Shown here in pieces: positions 25,983 through 36,360 of a DNA stretch of 64,000 bases (position 1 is its first letter; each line of letters opens with the position of its first letter). A program made the translations under genes and the position numbers. The notes under the pieces are model-generated. The model was not told the origin of the DNA. It searched no databases and saw only the letters and a list, made by a program, of their open reading frames with translations. Source of the DNA: Aphis gossypii (lineage: Eukaryota; Arthropoda; Insecta; Hemiptera; Aphididae). Where the stretch lies: positions 50,613,213 to 50,677,212 of the forward strand of contig NC_065531.1 in assembly GCF_020184175.1 (NCBI RefSeq), read 5' to 3'.

Positions 25983-27056
25983 CTGCAGATGAAAACCTAT
26001 AAGTAAAAAATCACCTGGTTCGCGTCAGTCTTCTGCAAAAGGCGTTTTTTTTGTGGTCGTATGAAATCGAACGCGATCTAGAAAGAAAAAGGGATTTGGC
26101 GCGCGGTCAATGTAACGTACGACTATTATAACACGGCGAACGTGCAGCGTAATATTTCTACTACTTTCGTGTTTTTACCGTTATAGGACGTCGATCATAG
26201 TAGTTATGCGTGCAGATGGTAACGCCGCGAAATCGCAGATTTTCCGAATACCACTCCGCCGCCGCGTGATAACGCTTATCGCCCGGTCGTTAGTCGGTTA
26301 TTACCACTTCTACGGCTGTAGGCGTGACCGAGATCGTTGACCATACCTACAAGAACGGCCTTGAGGATGTCTATGGTCGTGCGATGGCACGTGACGCATC
26401 GCGCGCGTGCATACATTATTATTTACTACTTATATACACATAGCCCGTAAACGTATAGTACCTATATTATAGCGAATAGTGCTGGGAAAATACAGTGCAT
26501 CGGACCTCGGCGGCGTGTGCGGGGGGGTGACCTCTTCTCCCCGCCACACGCACGCGGTACAAAAAAAAAAAAAAACCGCGTCTACCCACTCTGCAGTGGA
26601 ATTTCTCAGGCGTTATTATTATTATTATTATATAGGTATCTCGCGTGTGTGCGCTGCAGTGTGCAATGCGACCAAGACTCTGCTGCTGTGGCGGGTACAG
26701 GTGCGCATCTATTGCGCGGCAGATTCCGTAGTCGAAATGACCGTCGCGCATGCCACCGCGGTCGATGTCGATGAACTGCGGCGGGCCGACGACGACGACG
26801 ACGACGAAGGCTTTAAAATATTATAATAATAATATATATATTATGTGTGTACGTGTACGACGACGACGACGACGACGTACCCACTATAAAAACTCCGACA
26901 ACAACAACAACAACAGCAATAATAATAATATTATTATTATTTTATATACATAATATAATAGTAAACACACTGTTTTGATCCGGCGGTGGCGTGCACGGAA
27001 CGCACGCCGCTGCTGCAGAGGCGGAGATAACCGCGACCGTTGCCCCGGCACGTACC

Positions 27057-27062
27057 TATATA
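27057..27062 (+). promoter_or_regulatory. TATA-like box with initiator-like TCATCG
   Basis: CCTATATACCGGG occurs inside CpG-rich DNA. TCATCG (27081-27086) follows at about 26 bp, close to the arthropod initiator consensus TCAKTY. The ORFs at 27107 and 27216 follow directly, which gives it a plausible transcript. Confidence 0.3.
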
Positions 27063-27106
27063 CCGGGTAACGGGTCGTTGTCATCGCAATTTGTTCACGT
27101 ATTGTA

Positions 27107-27235
27107 ATGTTGACGTTTTCACCGCGCGTGTTGACATCGGTACGCCGTGGTCTTTGTTGTTGTTTACGTTTGTGTTCGTCCGTCCGCCCGAAGTCGCGGC
27201 GCCCGAAAGAGTTCAATGAATGGATCGAAAGTTAA
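27107..27235 (+). CDS. Upstream ORF overlapping the downstream start
   Basis: This 42-codon ATG frame (MLTFSPRVLTSVRRG..., Arg/Cys-rich) begins in the leader of the candidate exon at 27216. It ends in TAA at 27233-27235, 18 nt inside the downstream frame. Overlapping upstream ORFs usually lower translation from the main start. Its product has no recognised family, and any role is likely regulatory. Confidence 0.3.
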   Translation: MLTFSPRVLTSVRRGLCCCLRLCSSVRPKSRRPKEFNEWIES

Positions 27236-27282
27236 TCAACCGGGTGACCAACTGCCGGGCGATGTTTTGAGTTCCTCAGCTG
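27216..27282 (+). CDS. Candidate first coding exon (22 codons plus 1 nt, then GTACGT donor)
   Basis: ATG at 27216 opens a frame beginning MNGSKVNQPGDQLPGD and ending in Ser/Ala/Gly residues, directly followed by GTACGT at 27283-27288, a good donor. It is the first in-frame ATG after a stop at 27132, and its context TTCAATGA is acceptable. Unlike the microsatellite-driven ORFs nearby, the residues are balanced (Asn, Gln, Asp, Pro, Gly), as in the disordered N-termini of many cytoplasmic or nuclear proteins. There is no signal peptide. The next exon is not evident here, so the intron would be long. The protein family is not recognised. Alternative: a chance ORF in a GC-rich leader. Confidence 0.45.
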
Positions 27283-27513
27283 GTACGTGTGTGTGCCCCC
27301 GCAGTACTTATTTAATAATATATAGGTGCACTCTTCCTACGCTCGCTCGTCAATACATAATAATATTATTATTACACTGCAGGCATGCAGCACACGTGCG
27401 ACGTGCGTCAATAAAAAGTCGTGTGCTTGTGTAAATTCTTTTGTGACGGTGTCAATGTAACTTATAAGTCATTGAATGTTGTGACGCAGGTTCGTCTCGA
27501 ATATCTCCTTGGC

Positions 27514-28546
27514 AAAAAAAAAAAAAAAAATACAAGGTCGTAACTATGATTTAGAAGAGTGGTGGTGTATGCGAGCAACACTGCAGATCGGATTAAAATT
27601 GTTTACTTTTATAAAACGTATAATATATAATATTAAGTCTATAGAGGCTGCCTTATGAGAGTATACAATATAGTAAAAACTTAGTGCTTTTATATGGGAG
27701 TATACCCTGAACGACTTTATAGGTGTGTCAGACATTCCACAAAGTCGATGTTTTTCAATTTGTCTGAACCCGGAACCTATATTATTATGTCGTTGTATTG
27801 GTCTCGATGTTTCGAGCAGATATTTTTTTACTGTTGCGTTTTATATTGCATATCATACAAAAGTGCAGTTTTATGCGCGTTTACTTTTGAGATATCAAGT
27901 AAAACATAATATACGTTAGCGTGTAGGTATTAATATATAATAATTATACTGCAGAGTTTTCACTGTGCGTTTTCATCCTAATTTTTCCTTTTATAATGAA
28001 TTTATGAAATTTTTAACTTTAAAATATTAAAGTATCGTATCATATTTTTAAATACATCGACTTATTTTAATTTAAAAAGTTTCCTGTGGCATACATATAC
28101 TTATTTTTTAAGTGTTAATAACTCTATTTACAATTTACTGAAATTATATGCTTAACCTAAGGAATGTGAGGGGAACAACCTAGTCTGCTTATGTAAACAA
28201 AATAATCTTATAATCACAAATATATTTTTTAAGTGTCATTAAGGAGACGATATTAGATTGTCCAAGCAGACACCATACGCTACCAACAAAACTATAAACT
28301 AGTTTAATCCCGCGATAAAAATCAAATGAAATACAGTTTAATTTTCCCAGAATAGAAAAAGATAATGACCACTAACCAGTCATGATGAATTGTCAAGTCA
28401 CGCTTAAGATGTCAAAGAATTATTCTAAACACAGGATATAGGTATAGGATCTCAAAAATTTAAAACTGAAGAAACAAGGATAATTATGCGTGTGAATTAT
28501 ATATATTATAACAAAATAAATTGACACTTGCAGTACGTAAGAAAAT
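27514..28546. other. A17 tract, then AT-rich stretch
   Basis: A17 at 27514-27530 is followed by 27694-27909, which is open in two plus frames and one overlapping minus frame (each with ATG) but has no recognised product. The rest is AT-rich; its last 400 bases may be decayed 5' sequence of the LINE fragment that follows. Confidence 0.4.
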
Positions 28547-28874
28547 ATGAAAGAAAATGTAAAAAAAACTGAGGAAAAATTAATTATTCATCAAAAATTG
28601 ACTTTAAGGTTATATAACAAAGAAACTATTTTAAGAATGAAAAATGAAAAAAAAATACAAAAAATTGAGTAACATAAAATTGCAGAGAAGCAAAAGACAA
28701 ATGGGTGGATGATATATGCGAAGATATTCAGTATTTCCTTTTTTAGTGCGTCTATGCATAGTAATTAGTACATTTACTAAAACTTTTAAATAAATCAGTT
28801 CAGTAGTTTTGGCTGCACGTTGATTCTACCCTTAATTTAAATATAAAGATATATATATGTGTATGTGTGTGTGT
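28547..28874 (+). pseudogene. RTE/CFDP2-like LINE fragment with microsatellite tail
   Basis: Reading across at least one frameshift, the plus strand gives Lys-rich sequence including KETILRMKNEK and KYKKLSNIKLQ (about 28653-28683), then REAKDKWVDDICEDIQYF (28684-28737). This matches the pattern REAKxxWxxxxCEEI that I know from the endonuclease/RT linker of RTE-type LINEs, often annotated as craniofacial development protein 2-like in insects. A possible 3' end follows: TCAGTTCAGTAGTTTTGGCT (about 28795-28814), a word common at insect LINE/SINE 3' ends, then a (TA)(TG) tract to 28874. The RT domain is missing, so this is a broken, internally deleted copy. Confidence 0.45.
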
Positions 28875-31800
28875 CCAAATCTTTTTTGTTTATTTTAAAT
28901 TTATCAGGTGTATTTTATTATATTTTATTTTTATTTTACTCTAATTTATATTTGATATTACTTTTATTATTAATTATAACTTATAAGAGAACTTTTTATT
29001 TTTACATGTACAGTTAAAATTTTTATCCAATAAAAATGATACACAAATGATAAGAATAATGACATATTATACGTTTATGGTTGATTTTATATTTAACTTT
29101 TCTCAAGTGCGGACTCAATTGATAGGTATATTAATTGTATTCCATTCAATTAACAAGCATCGAGGTTTCCAACGTATAGGTAATAAATACACGATTTGAG
29201 TGACTAATTTCTTTCGGTTTATTTGTGCAATCATAATTTATTGTAAAAACGTGTACACGCAATAATCATATATGGTATAGGTTATAGAAAGAAATTGTTG
29301 TCAGTATAATTTGTTTATATTCTATTGATTTACTGCATAGTTCATCGTTGACGTATGTAATTGATCAAACTTTCATATTTTTGCGATTTATGTATGATTA
29401 CATTTTTACTCGTGAGTAAAAAATGTTATAGTTCTTTAATCTTTATAAGTTGTTACTTGCAGAAACCTTGAAGTCTTTTTATTTTTTGTGAAAATTTTAA
29501 GTCTTATTTAAGAATTTCCTAAAATCAAATACTAGTTATGTTGTAATCCTAAAAATATTATGCCTAAGAATTTGAAAGTTTTCAAGTCTCTTTTTATATT
29601 AACATTAATTATAATATAATAGGTAATTAATAAGAACATATTATTCTCCTCTGCTACTCTTATTCATATCTACTACTGTAGTCCTGTATAGATTTGGTTT
29701 GAAATCGGTCGTTGAAAGTGTATTTTTCATTTGTTTGATAATATACTTACATTATTGATTCGATCGTTTATATACTACCTTTTAGTTTTCGCACAGTACC
29801 TAAATTGGCTACGCACGTTAAAAACTCGTAAAAATTAGTTGATTGCTGCTGAATCATAGTTATGTGCAATAAGTGACTAAGATCATTTGACCATATATTT
29901 AGATTTTAGAGGTATGTATGACGTGTTGTATGTATATTTGTGTGTATATTGTTTAGTTATTTAAGTTCGAGTGATTCACCAACGACCAATAAGACGATAT
30001 GAATCAGTTTTCGATAGCGGTCAACGCACCTTTTCAAGTCTATTGTTTCGCATTAAAAAAGTCCTTTGTCGGGTTTATAGAATTCACTGCCAAAAACATA
30101 ACATAATATATTGCTTATTGAAACTCATTGGCTATTATTGTCGCGAATGTCATTTTCTGCGAAATACTCGCGGGAGCAAGGTGCACCAAGGCCGTGTTCT
30201 ATTCTTCCCACCCCATCATTTGTATTTGATCCGCCGCCACCGGCTTTGTTGAGCTCATGTACCTATTGAAATTGTTCAGATTTTAGTTTGCACATTAAAT
30301 GTATCCCAACCTTGCACGTTACCCATTACTTTTCGCAGTAAAAGAAACGTGTAAGTCGTTCCGTACAACACATAATAAACGTACATAATATATATGACAT
30401 ATTTATAAAAAAAAAAAACAAAAATTTTAATAATTATATTATTAATTGCATATAGTTGTATGAGATATTCAATTCCAATCATAACAATTTTAAACTACTG
30501 CTAAATATTTTAGTGTGCCGCTTGTTGTTTGTCGGTATAATAATTCATTGTTTCAACATTTACTTTTAATTGTGTAAATCGTTGTTTTAAGTGATGTCAT
30601 TATAATTGACTAATTTAGGCATATAGATACAACGGTATTATAAATTGAAATTTAATAAACACCCAAAATTATAACTTACAACCGAAGAGTTGCAATGTAA
30701 TAAAATAGTATTTTTGGTGTTGTTTCAGACGATTATCTGAATATTTCGTATAAAATCAAAAATTTATTTTGATTTAAATAAACATATTAATATAGTATTT
30801 ATTGGACATTCACCATACCAACCAAAGAGAAATTTAAAGTGTTGGCACATTATTTATTTGTTTTGCGTGCGTACACTTGGCCGATTTTAAATTTCAATTG
30901 TCATGGAACTAGTTTATATATTATTTTCCAAATGCATTTTACGTGTTTCTATATCATATAATATGCTGATTTTATATTATATTATATTACGAAAGTACTC
31001 ACATAAAGTTATAATATTTACATTGTATTTTATTTAACTCGTAATAATTCAATTGTAATAAAATTGTCTATATTTATTTGTGTATCAGATTTGGTACAAT
31101 TGCATACGCCGTACAAATAACTTAATTGTATTCCTTTCAATACTGTTTAATTGTATTTTATTGAAATTATATCGCACTTGTCATTGCAGTGCGTAATGTG
31201 TAGATATAAGTATATTATGTTTAACTACATTATGAAATGTACTACAAAATATGAAGAGCGCGCTTTACTTGATGCGCTGGTACATATGGAATAATAAAAC
31301 CACCACGACAGCTTCTACCTATATTTATATAAACATTTAAGGGTTCATAGGAGGTTATACAAATAAATAGTAATAGCCAATAGGAATACAATTAAAATTT
31401 TTGTACTAAATTTAATATATTATTATTAATTTTCAAATTTTTCGTTGAATATAAAAAAGTTCATATTACAAATAACATGATTATAGGAAGTATAGTAACA
31501 ATTATAACAGTGCAAAAATGTGTATAATATTATATTAGTTACATAGTAGTCAGCCGTCTAGGATTCAGGTCTGGCTGATGTCATTGTTATTTATCTTAAG
31601 TTTGTTGTCTACTTGTCACATATCCATGTACTATTTTTGTTCATTGAATAGTTTATAATTATATATTATTATTTAATAAAATACATTTTTAACTATCTCA
31701 TTTATTATTATTTTGAGCATATTTATTTTTAACAAGTTAAGTAGGTACTACATTACCCATATGGCCAAATATTATATGTGTTAATACTGCCTTCCCAATT

Positions 31801-31926
31801 ATTACTTATACATTCAAGCAATTAAATTTAATACTATTTTATATAAGTACATAAAATATATAAAAACCAATATTTTAGACAAAAACAAAAAATAAAAATA
31901 AAAACTGTCAACCGATATAGACATCC
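28875..31926. other. AT-rich stretch, one GC-richer patch
   Basis: 29960-30250 is GC-richer and open in a plus frame. A 35-codon ATG frame (29999-30106) inside it is unassigned. The rest is AT-rich with no structure I can support. Confidence 0.45.
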
Positions 31927-32274
31927 GGGATCCACCAACTGGCAACCACCCACTCCACTCCACTGCCATAGGTATATTACACTATTACCGCCCATCTTTT
32001 ATGATTAATGCAACATAAAGTCCATAAATAGCTATAGATTCCTATGGGATATAATACAACTATACCTATGGTTTAAAATTAATTGTACATCTGTGCGTTC
32101 GCTATAATAAGCCAGCTAATATTCAGATGGACTATGACATAATATAATTTTATTGATTTTTATGGTTTATAAATTTATAATTTGTAGTTTGTGACAGGTT
32201 TCAAATTTGATTAGTGGGTGGTAAGACAGGGTGATGGGAAAGGGGTGGGGGTGGGTGGCTGGTTTTGGAGATCC
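31927..32274. mobile_element. Imperfect C-rich/G-rich inverted repeat (possible MITE)
   Basis: GGGATCCACCAACTGGCAACCACCCACTCC-type sequence at 31927-31967 aligns with the reverse complement of the G-rich block ending GGTTTTGGAGATCC at 32274. The AT-rich interior is about 250 bp. No clear target duplication was found. It could be a non-autonomous transposon or a coincidence of two low-complexity tracts. Confidence 0.3.
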
Positions 32275-32516
32275 TTACCATTCATTTAATTTTGCATATT
32301 TCAGCGCCATTGAAGTGATCATAATTTCGATTGAGGCATTAACTAGTTAGTATAAGCACGATTTCAGAGTAAACGTTTTCATATGTTAACCCAAAAAATC
32401 ATATAAAATAGTAGGTACCTTACACTATCAAAGTTCGAGTCTGATCAAGTATCAAATATCGTGTTTAGTCTTCATAATATTATTTTGAAGTGCAAGTTTA
32501 AGCTATAACCGTTTGG

Positions 32517-32547
32517 TATTTAAGCTTTATAATATAAAGCTTAAATA
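32517..32547. other. 31-nt perfect palindrome
   Basis: TATTTAAGCTTTATA (32517-32531) and TATAAAGCTTAAATA (32533-32547) are exact reverse complements around a single A. No other inverted repeat noticed here has perfect arms this long with so short a spacer. Confidence 0.8.
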
Positions 32548-32549
32548 AT

Positions 32550-35440
32550 ATTATAGGTGCAACAATTATTCAACAAGTCCTATACAGAAACATTACGGTA
32601 GCGGGTAGGTGCGAATTCTCAAAAAGAATAATTTTTATAAATATGAAGTAGTTTAATATTGATTGAATATACTCGGTAATAGGTATAGCGTATACACGCA
32701 TACCTAAAGGTATCAAATATATTATCATAAGAAGAATCATAACAGATATATCCTTAATCGAATTTATTATTTATCATAGATGCTAATAATCAATTACAGA
32801 TTATTAAATACCGTGACAACCAAATTGCTGTCGTCTAGAATATTTGGTTCATAATTTTTATCGGTAGTTGGTGACTGCATAGTGTATAGGTGCACTTACG
32901 ACTTACGCTAGGTTATCTATTCGTCATTAAATTTTCTGAAACACGTCTCGATGAGATGATTATTACTTATTATATATTATTATATATTATATATTCACGA
33001 ATGCGATCTTGAAACGATATCCTATATAGCTGTAAATATTATACAGTATACATGTTGGTTAGAAAGTATAGAAGCATTTTATATGTATATATATGTATAT
33101 ATAATATATATTATCCAGGTTGATTATTTTTATTAAGTAAACTCTCATTTTCTCAAATATCTTAAAAATACATATATATTTTTACTATTTTTCATCGGTA
33201 TAGAATTTTACAAGTTTGTTACTTTTTTGAACGATAGCATACATTTTTAATTTCATATTTTTATAAGAATTTTAATACATAAAAATTGATTTCAAACGAG
33301 TAACTATAATGTTATGTATAACTGTATAAGTTAATTGAAGCATTTAAATTTTGTAAAAGCAGATTGGTTTAAGGGAACCCTACAGCAAAGTCCAAATATT
33401 TGTATACTATAAGTAATCCTCTTATCTTAACAGTCTAATCTTCAAACACTTATAAAGCTATAACTAGTTCAAACTCGTTAGAAATTCAATTGTTATGTAT
33501 TCATTAATAAGTTTTAAAAATATTCTACATTGGAAATAAAAAATATACGTTATAATTGAAAACATTTTCATTGCAATTTCTTCAAAGTATCTAAAAAAAA
33601 TATTTCCAGAAATTTTAATGATTTTAGGGGAAAATTAGGACTTATTTTTAAAAAGAATCATCCTATATGTATAATAATATATATAGTGAGTCACATACAT
33701 TTCGGTTAAAACCGAATCGTGCATAAAACATAAATATAATAAATACTCGTACATTTTTAATTAAATAACTCCAATTCGGCGGGTGAAATATACCAACGAA
33801 TCGTTCATCAACGAGGCTATGGAATTCATCAACAAATATTTATAATAACTTTATGGCATAAATAAAATATAATGTAGTCTTGTAATGAAAATATTCATGC
33901 CAACGAATCGCTTGAATTCATCAAGGTGATAGGAGACATAATTCTGAAAAAACGACTATATAGTATTCTGTAGAATTAATTTTGAAAATATTCTACGAAT
34001 TTTAAGTAAAACACGTTGTGTATTTTATTATATTTCACCATTGTAGTTACCAATTTACAGTTTGGATTTTCTAGATCAATGGAAATGGCCACACCGCTCT
34101 TCCTTTATTGCGCCGTGATGACATTTATTGATTGTTTAGAATTTAATGACAGCTATTTCTTTATTTTCGTTACCTATACTACGCACAAAATGCATTCTTT
34201 AAATGGTATACGTGTGTTTACAAGAATAAGAAGAATTCGTGCCTTACCTTTTTTTTTTTTGATTTGGCATTGTTTAATGATGTTTCGAAGAATAGGAGAA
34301 AATCGTTTGTAGGTATATATAAACATTTATTCGGTTTGGCAATATGTACGATTACGTTTAGCCAAAGCGTAAATAGTTGACCTTAGAGTTTCTCATAACG
34401 GTAGATGGAATTTATTGTTTTATGAATTATGAGTTTGGACAAGGCTGATGGCATTTAGTAGAGTTTTATTCTAAAAGATTTGAGTATATATTTATGGATT
34501 TTTTTTTTTTTTTGGATTTAGTTTTGTCAAATACCTAAAAGTATTTAGGTTTATAAAAATCTTTGCTCTGAGTCTTGGCAATAAGTCGCTTACAATTTTT
34601 TTCTGGTGTAAGAATATTTCAATATCTGTGCATATTATGAATTATAATATCTTTATGTATAGTGAATTATGTTATTATTTTAATAATTTTGGGGGAACAA
34701 TTTATAACGGAAGTACTCGCTAGCGCTTTTTGTTATTACAGATGGCAATTGAAAATTAAAACAGTCCGTGCTCGTTGGAAAACCACACAAGTTTGTGGTT
34801 GTCCCGTTGTCAATATAATATATCACTGTTGGTTTCGAATGGGGAGAAGGAGAGTAACAGCGTGTGTGGTGGAATAGGATACACAGTGGTCGGAAAAAAC
34901 CAAACCCCATAATAGAATTTAAAAGTATATGATGGGACGGGCACGTTTAAATTTAATTTAATGTAAATAATTTATAAGAATAATTGTAAAATTCTGATAA
35001 AATTTAAAATTGAACAATAATAATATACCTATCATCTAAATTAAATTTAAAAATATTAATAAATAAATACAATAATTGATCGTATGTTAAAAATGTTTGA
35101 AAATTTGTATATAAATTATGGCAATAATGCGACGGGCGTTTAATTAAACATAGCGCGTGCTCAAATTCGGCATTGTTTGTTATCGTGTTATCGTTAGTTA
35201 AGTTATGGTAAAAAAAAATGACGTTCAAAATGTCAAAAGTTAAAACCGTCATCGTTTTCCTCTCGCTTGCGCGTGTCAATATTGTATAGGTACTAAAAAC
35301 GTGTTAACACTATTTACAACGGACATTTTATGTATATAATATTATTGAGTCGATTCTGCACATTTTAGAGCATTTATATCACGAACCTTATGTGTAACCT
35401 ACGTATATAATATTATGTAAATCGGTTAATTTTTATACCG
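32550..35440. other. AT-rich stretch with minor structures
   Basis: TTCGGTTAAAACCGAA (33701-33716) is a 7-bp-arm palindrome. A partial direct repeat CCAACGAATCG with ATTCATCAA occurs near 33794 and 33901. T12 and T15 tracts lie near 34248 and 34498. The patch at 34720-34890 is GC-richer and open on both strands, including an ATG minus frame at 34680-34910, without recognised product. Confidence 0.5.
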
Positions 35441-35449
35441 AGGATTTTT

Positions 35450-36360
35450 TTTTCTCTGCATTTCGGCGTGTAACCTATATGCGCCGCGCCAGATGGTATG
35501 CGATTTCCGCCACACAAGTCGTAGTATACGCACATAATATTGTTATAATAATACCTATCTAATGGCAACGATTGTACTATTATGCGCGTTAACCGTCTTG
35601 GCGGGAAAACGACGACGTCGCGTCGTAAACGAGAAAACGTGTGTTGCCGCGCACACGTTTCTCTCCTCGGAAGACCCTCATCGTCCTGTGAGACGGTGGC
35701 GGCGGCGATGGCCGTGATAGTAGTGTTACTATATAACACCACTAAATAATAATAATAACAAGACGATCGTCAGAGTGAGTGAAAGAGTGGAACTCTGCCG
35801 CCGACAACTCGCGCGCATTGTGCGTACTATACACCCACTACGCATATCATATTATTATTATGTGTATATTATAATATTATTGTATCTACTATGGTAGGTA
35901 GTACACGGCGTAGTATTAATTGTGTAGTAGTGGTGACAGGGAAAGGTATATAATATAAACGATATTACGATAATGATAATATGCGCGGCGGAGGAGACGA
36001 GAGAGAAAAAATGTGCCGGCGATTCCCACGGCGGCGGCTCATTCACCTGCGCGCGCGTGTCGCGTATAGTAGTTCTCCCGCGCTCTGTACTCTACCCTCG
36101 GGGGGAGGTTACCGCTTCTCACATCGTATTATTTGTATACCGCGCCGTTCTCCGAACAGCGACCCGCCGTCGGCGGCGGCGGCGGCGGACGATGAAATGT
36201 GATGATATTACCGCCGCGCGACACCGCAGTCGTCGTATATAGTATTATTATTACAAGAAAACCGGCTTGGCCCCGGAATTTTTGGTTTTTTTTTTTTTTT
36301 TGGCGGGCTCTCCGCGACGTGGCTCCTCAAAGCGCAGTGTGAACAAAAACCCGTACCGAC
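35450..36360. promoter_or_regulatory. CpG-rich island 5
   Basis: CpG-dense sequence with (CGG)6 at 36171-36188 and T16 at 36286-36301. GTATATAATATAAAC (TATATAAT at 35947-35954) is a possible TATA element. Two ATGs about 25 bp downstream (35973, 35981) open overlapping 89- and 73-codon frames rich in Arg, Gly and Ala. CAGA before GTGAGT (35775-35780) is a possible donor. Frames overlap freely, so I treat it as regulatory or leader DNA rather than a coding gene. Confidence 0.45.

Larger units (their letters stand above)
26030..27510 (+). promoter_or_regulatory. CpG-rich island 4 with candidate first coding exon
   Basis: CpG-dense from 26060 to 26420 and from 26480 to 27290. It carries (TTA)6 at 26613-26630, (GAC)6 at 26788-26807, (ACG)7 at about 26857-26878, (CAA)n near 26898 and AATn/ATTn at 26918-26941. 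A short ATG frame (26206-26340, 44 codons) and a Cys-rich 21-codon frame from 26666 are unassigned. The island's best gene evidence is the exon at 27216. Confidence 0.5.

Noticed and set aside
26884..27216. 110-codon minus-strand ORF antisense to the candidate exon
   Set aside because: It begins at TTG rather than ATG, its end is translated (AAT)n/(CAA)n repeats, and it is the shadow of GC-rich sequence.
34680..34910. Overlapping plus- and minus-strand ORFs with an acceptor-like TTTTTGTTATTACAG
   Set aside because: Openness on both strands and lack of a partner donor make an exon call unsupported.
35973..36242. Two overlapping ATG ORFs (89 and 73 codons)
   Set aside because: Both frames are open at once because the DNA is CpG-rich, and the poly-Arg and poly-Ala stretches are translated (CGG)n. 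No sign of selection for either frame.
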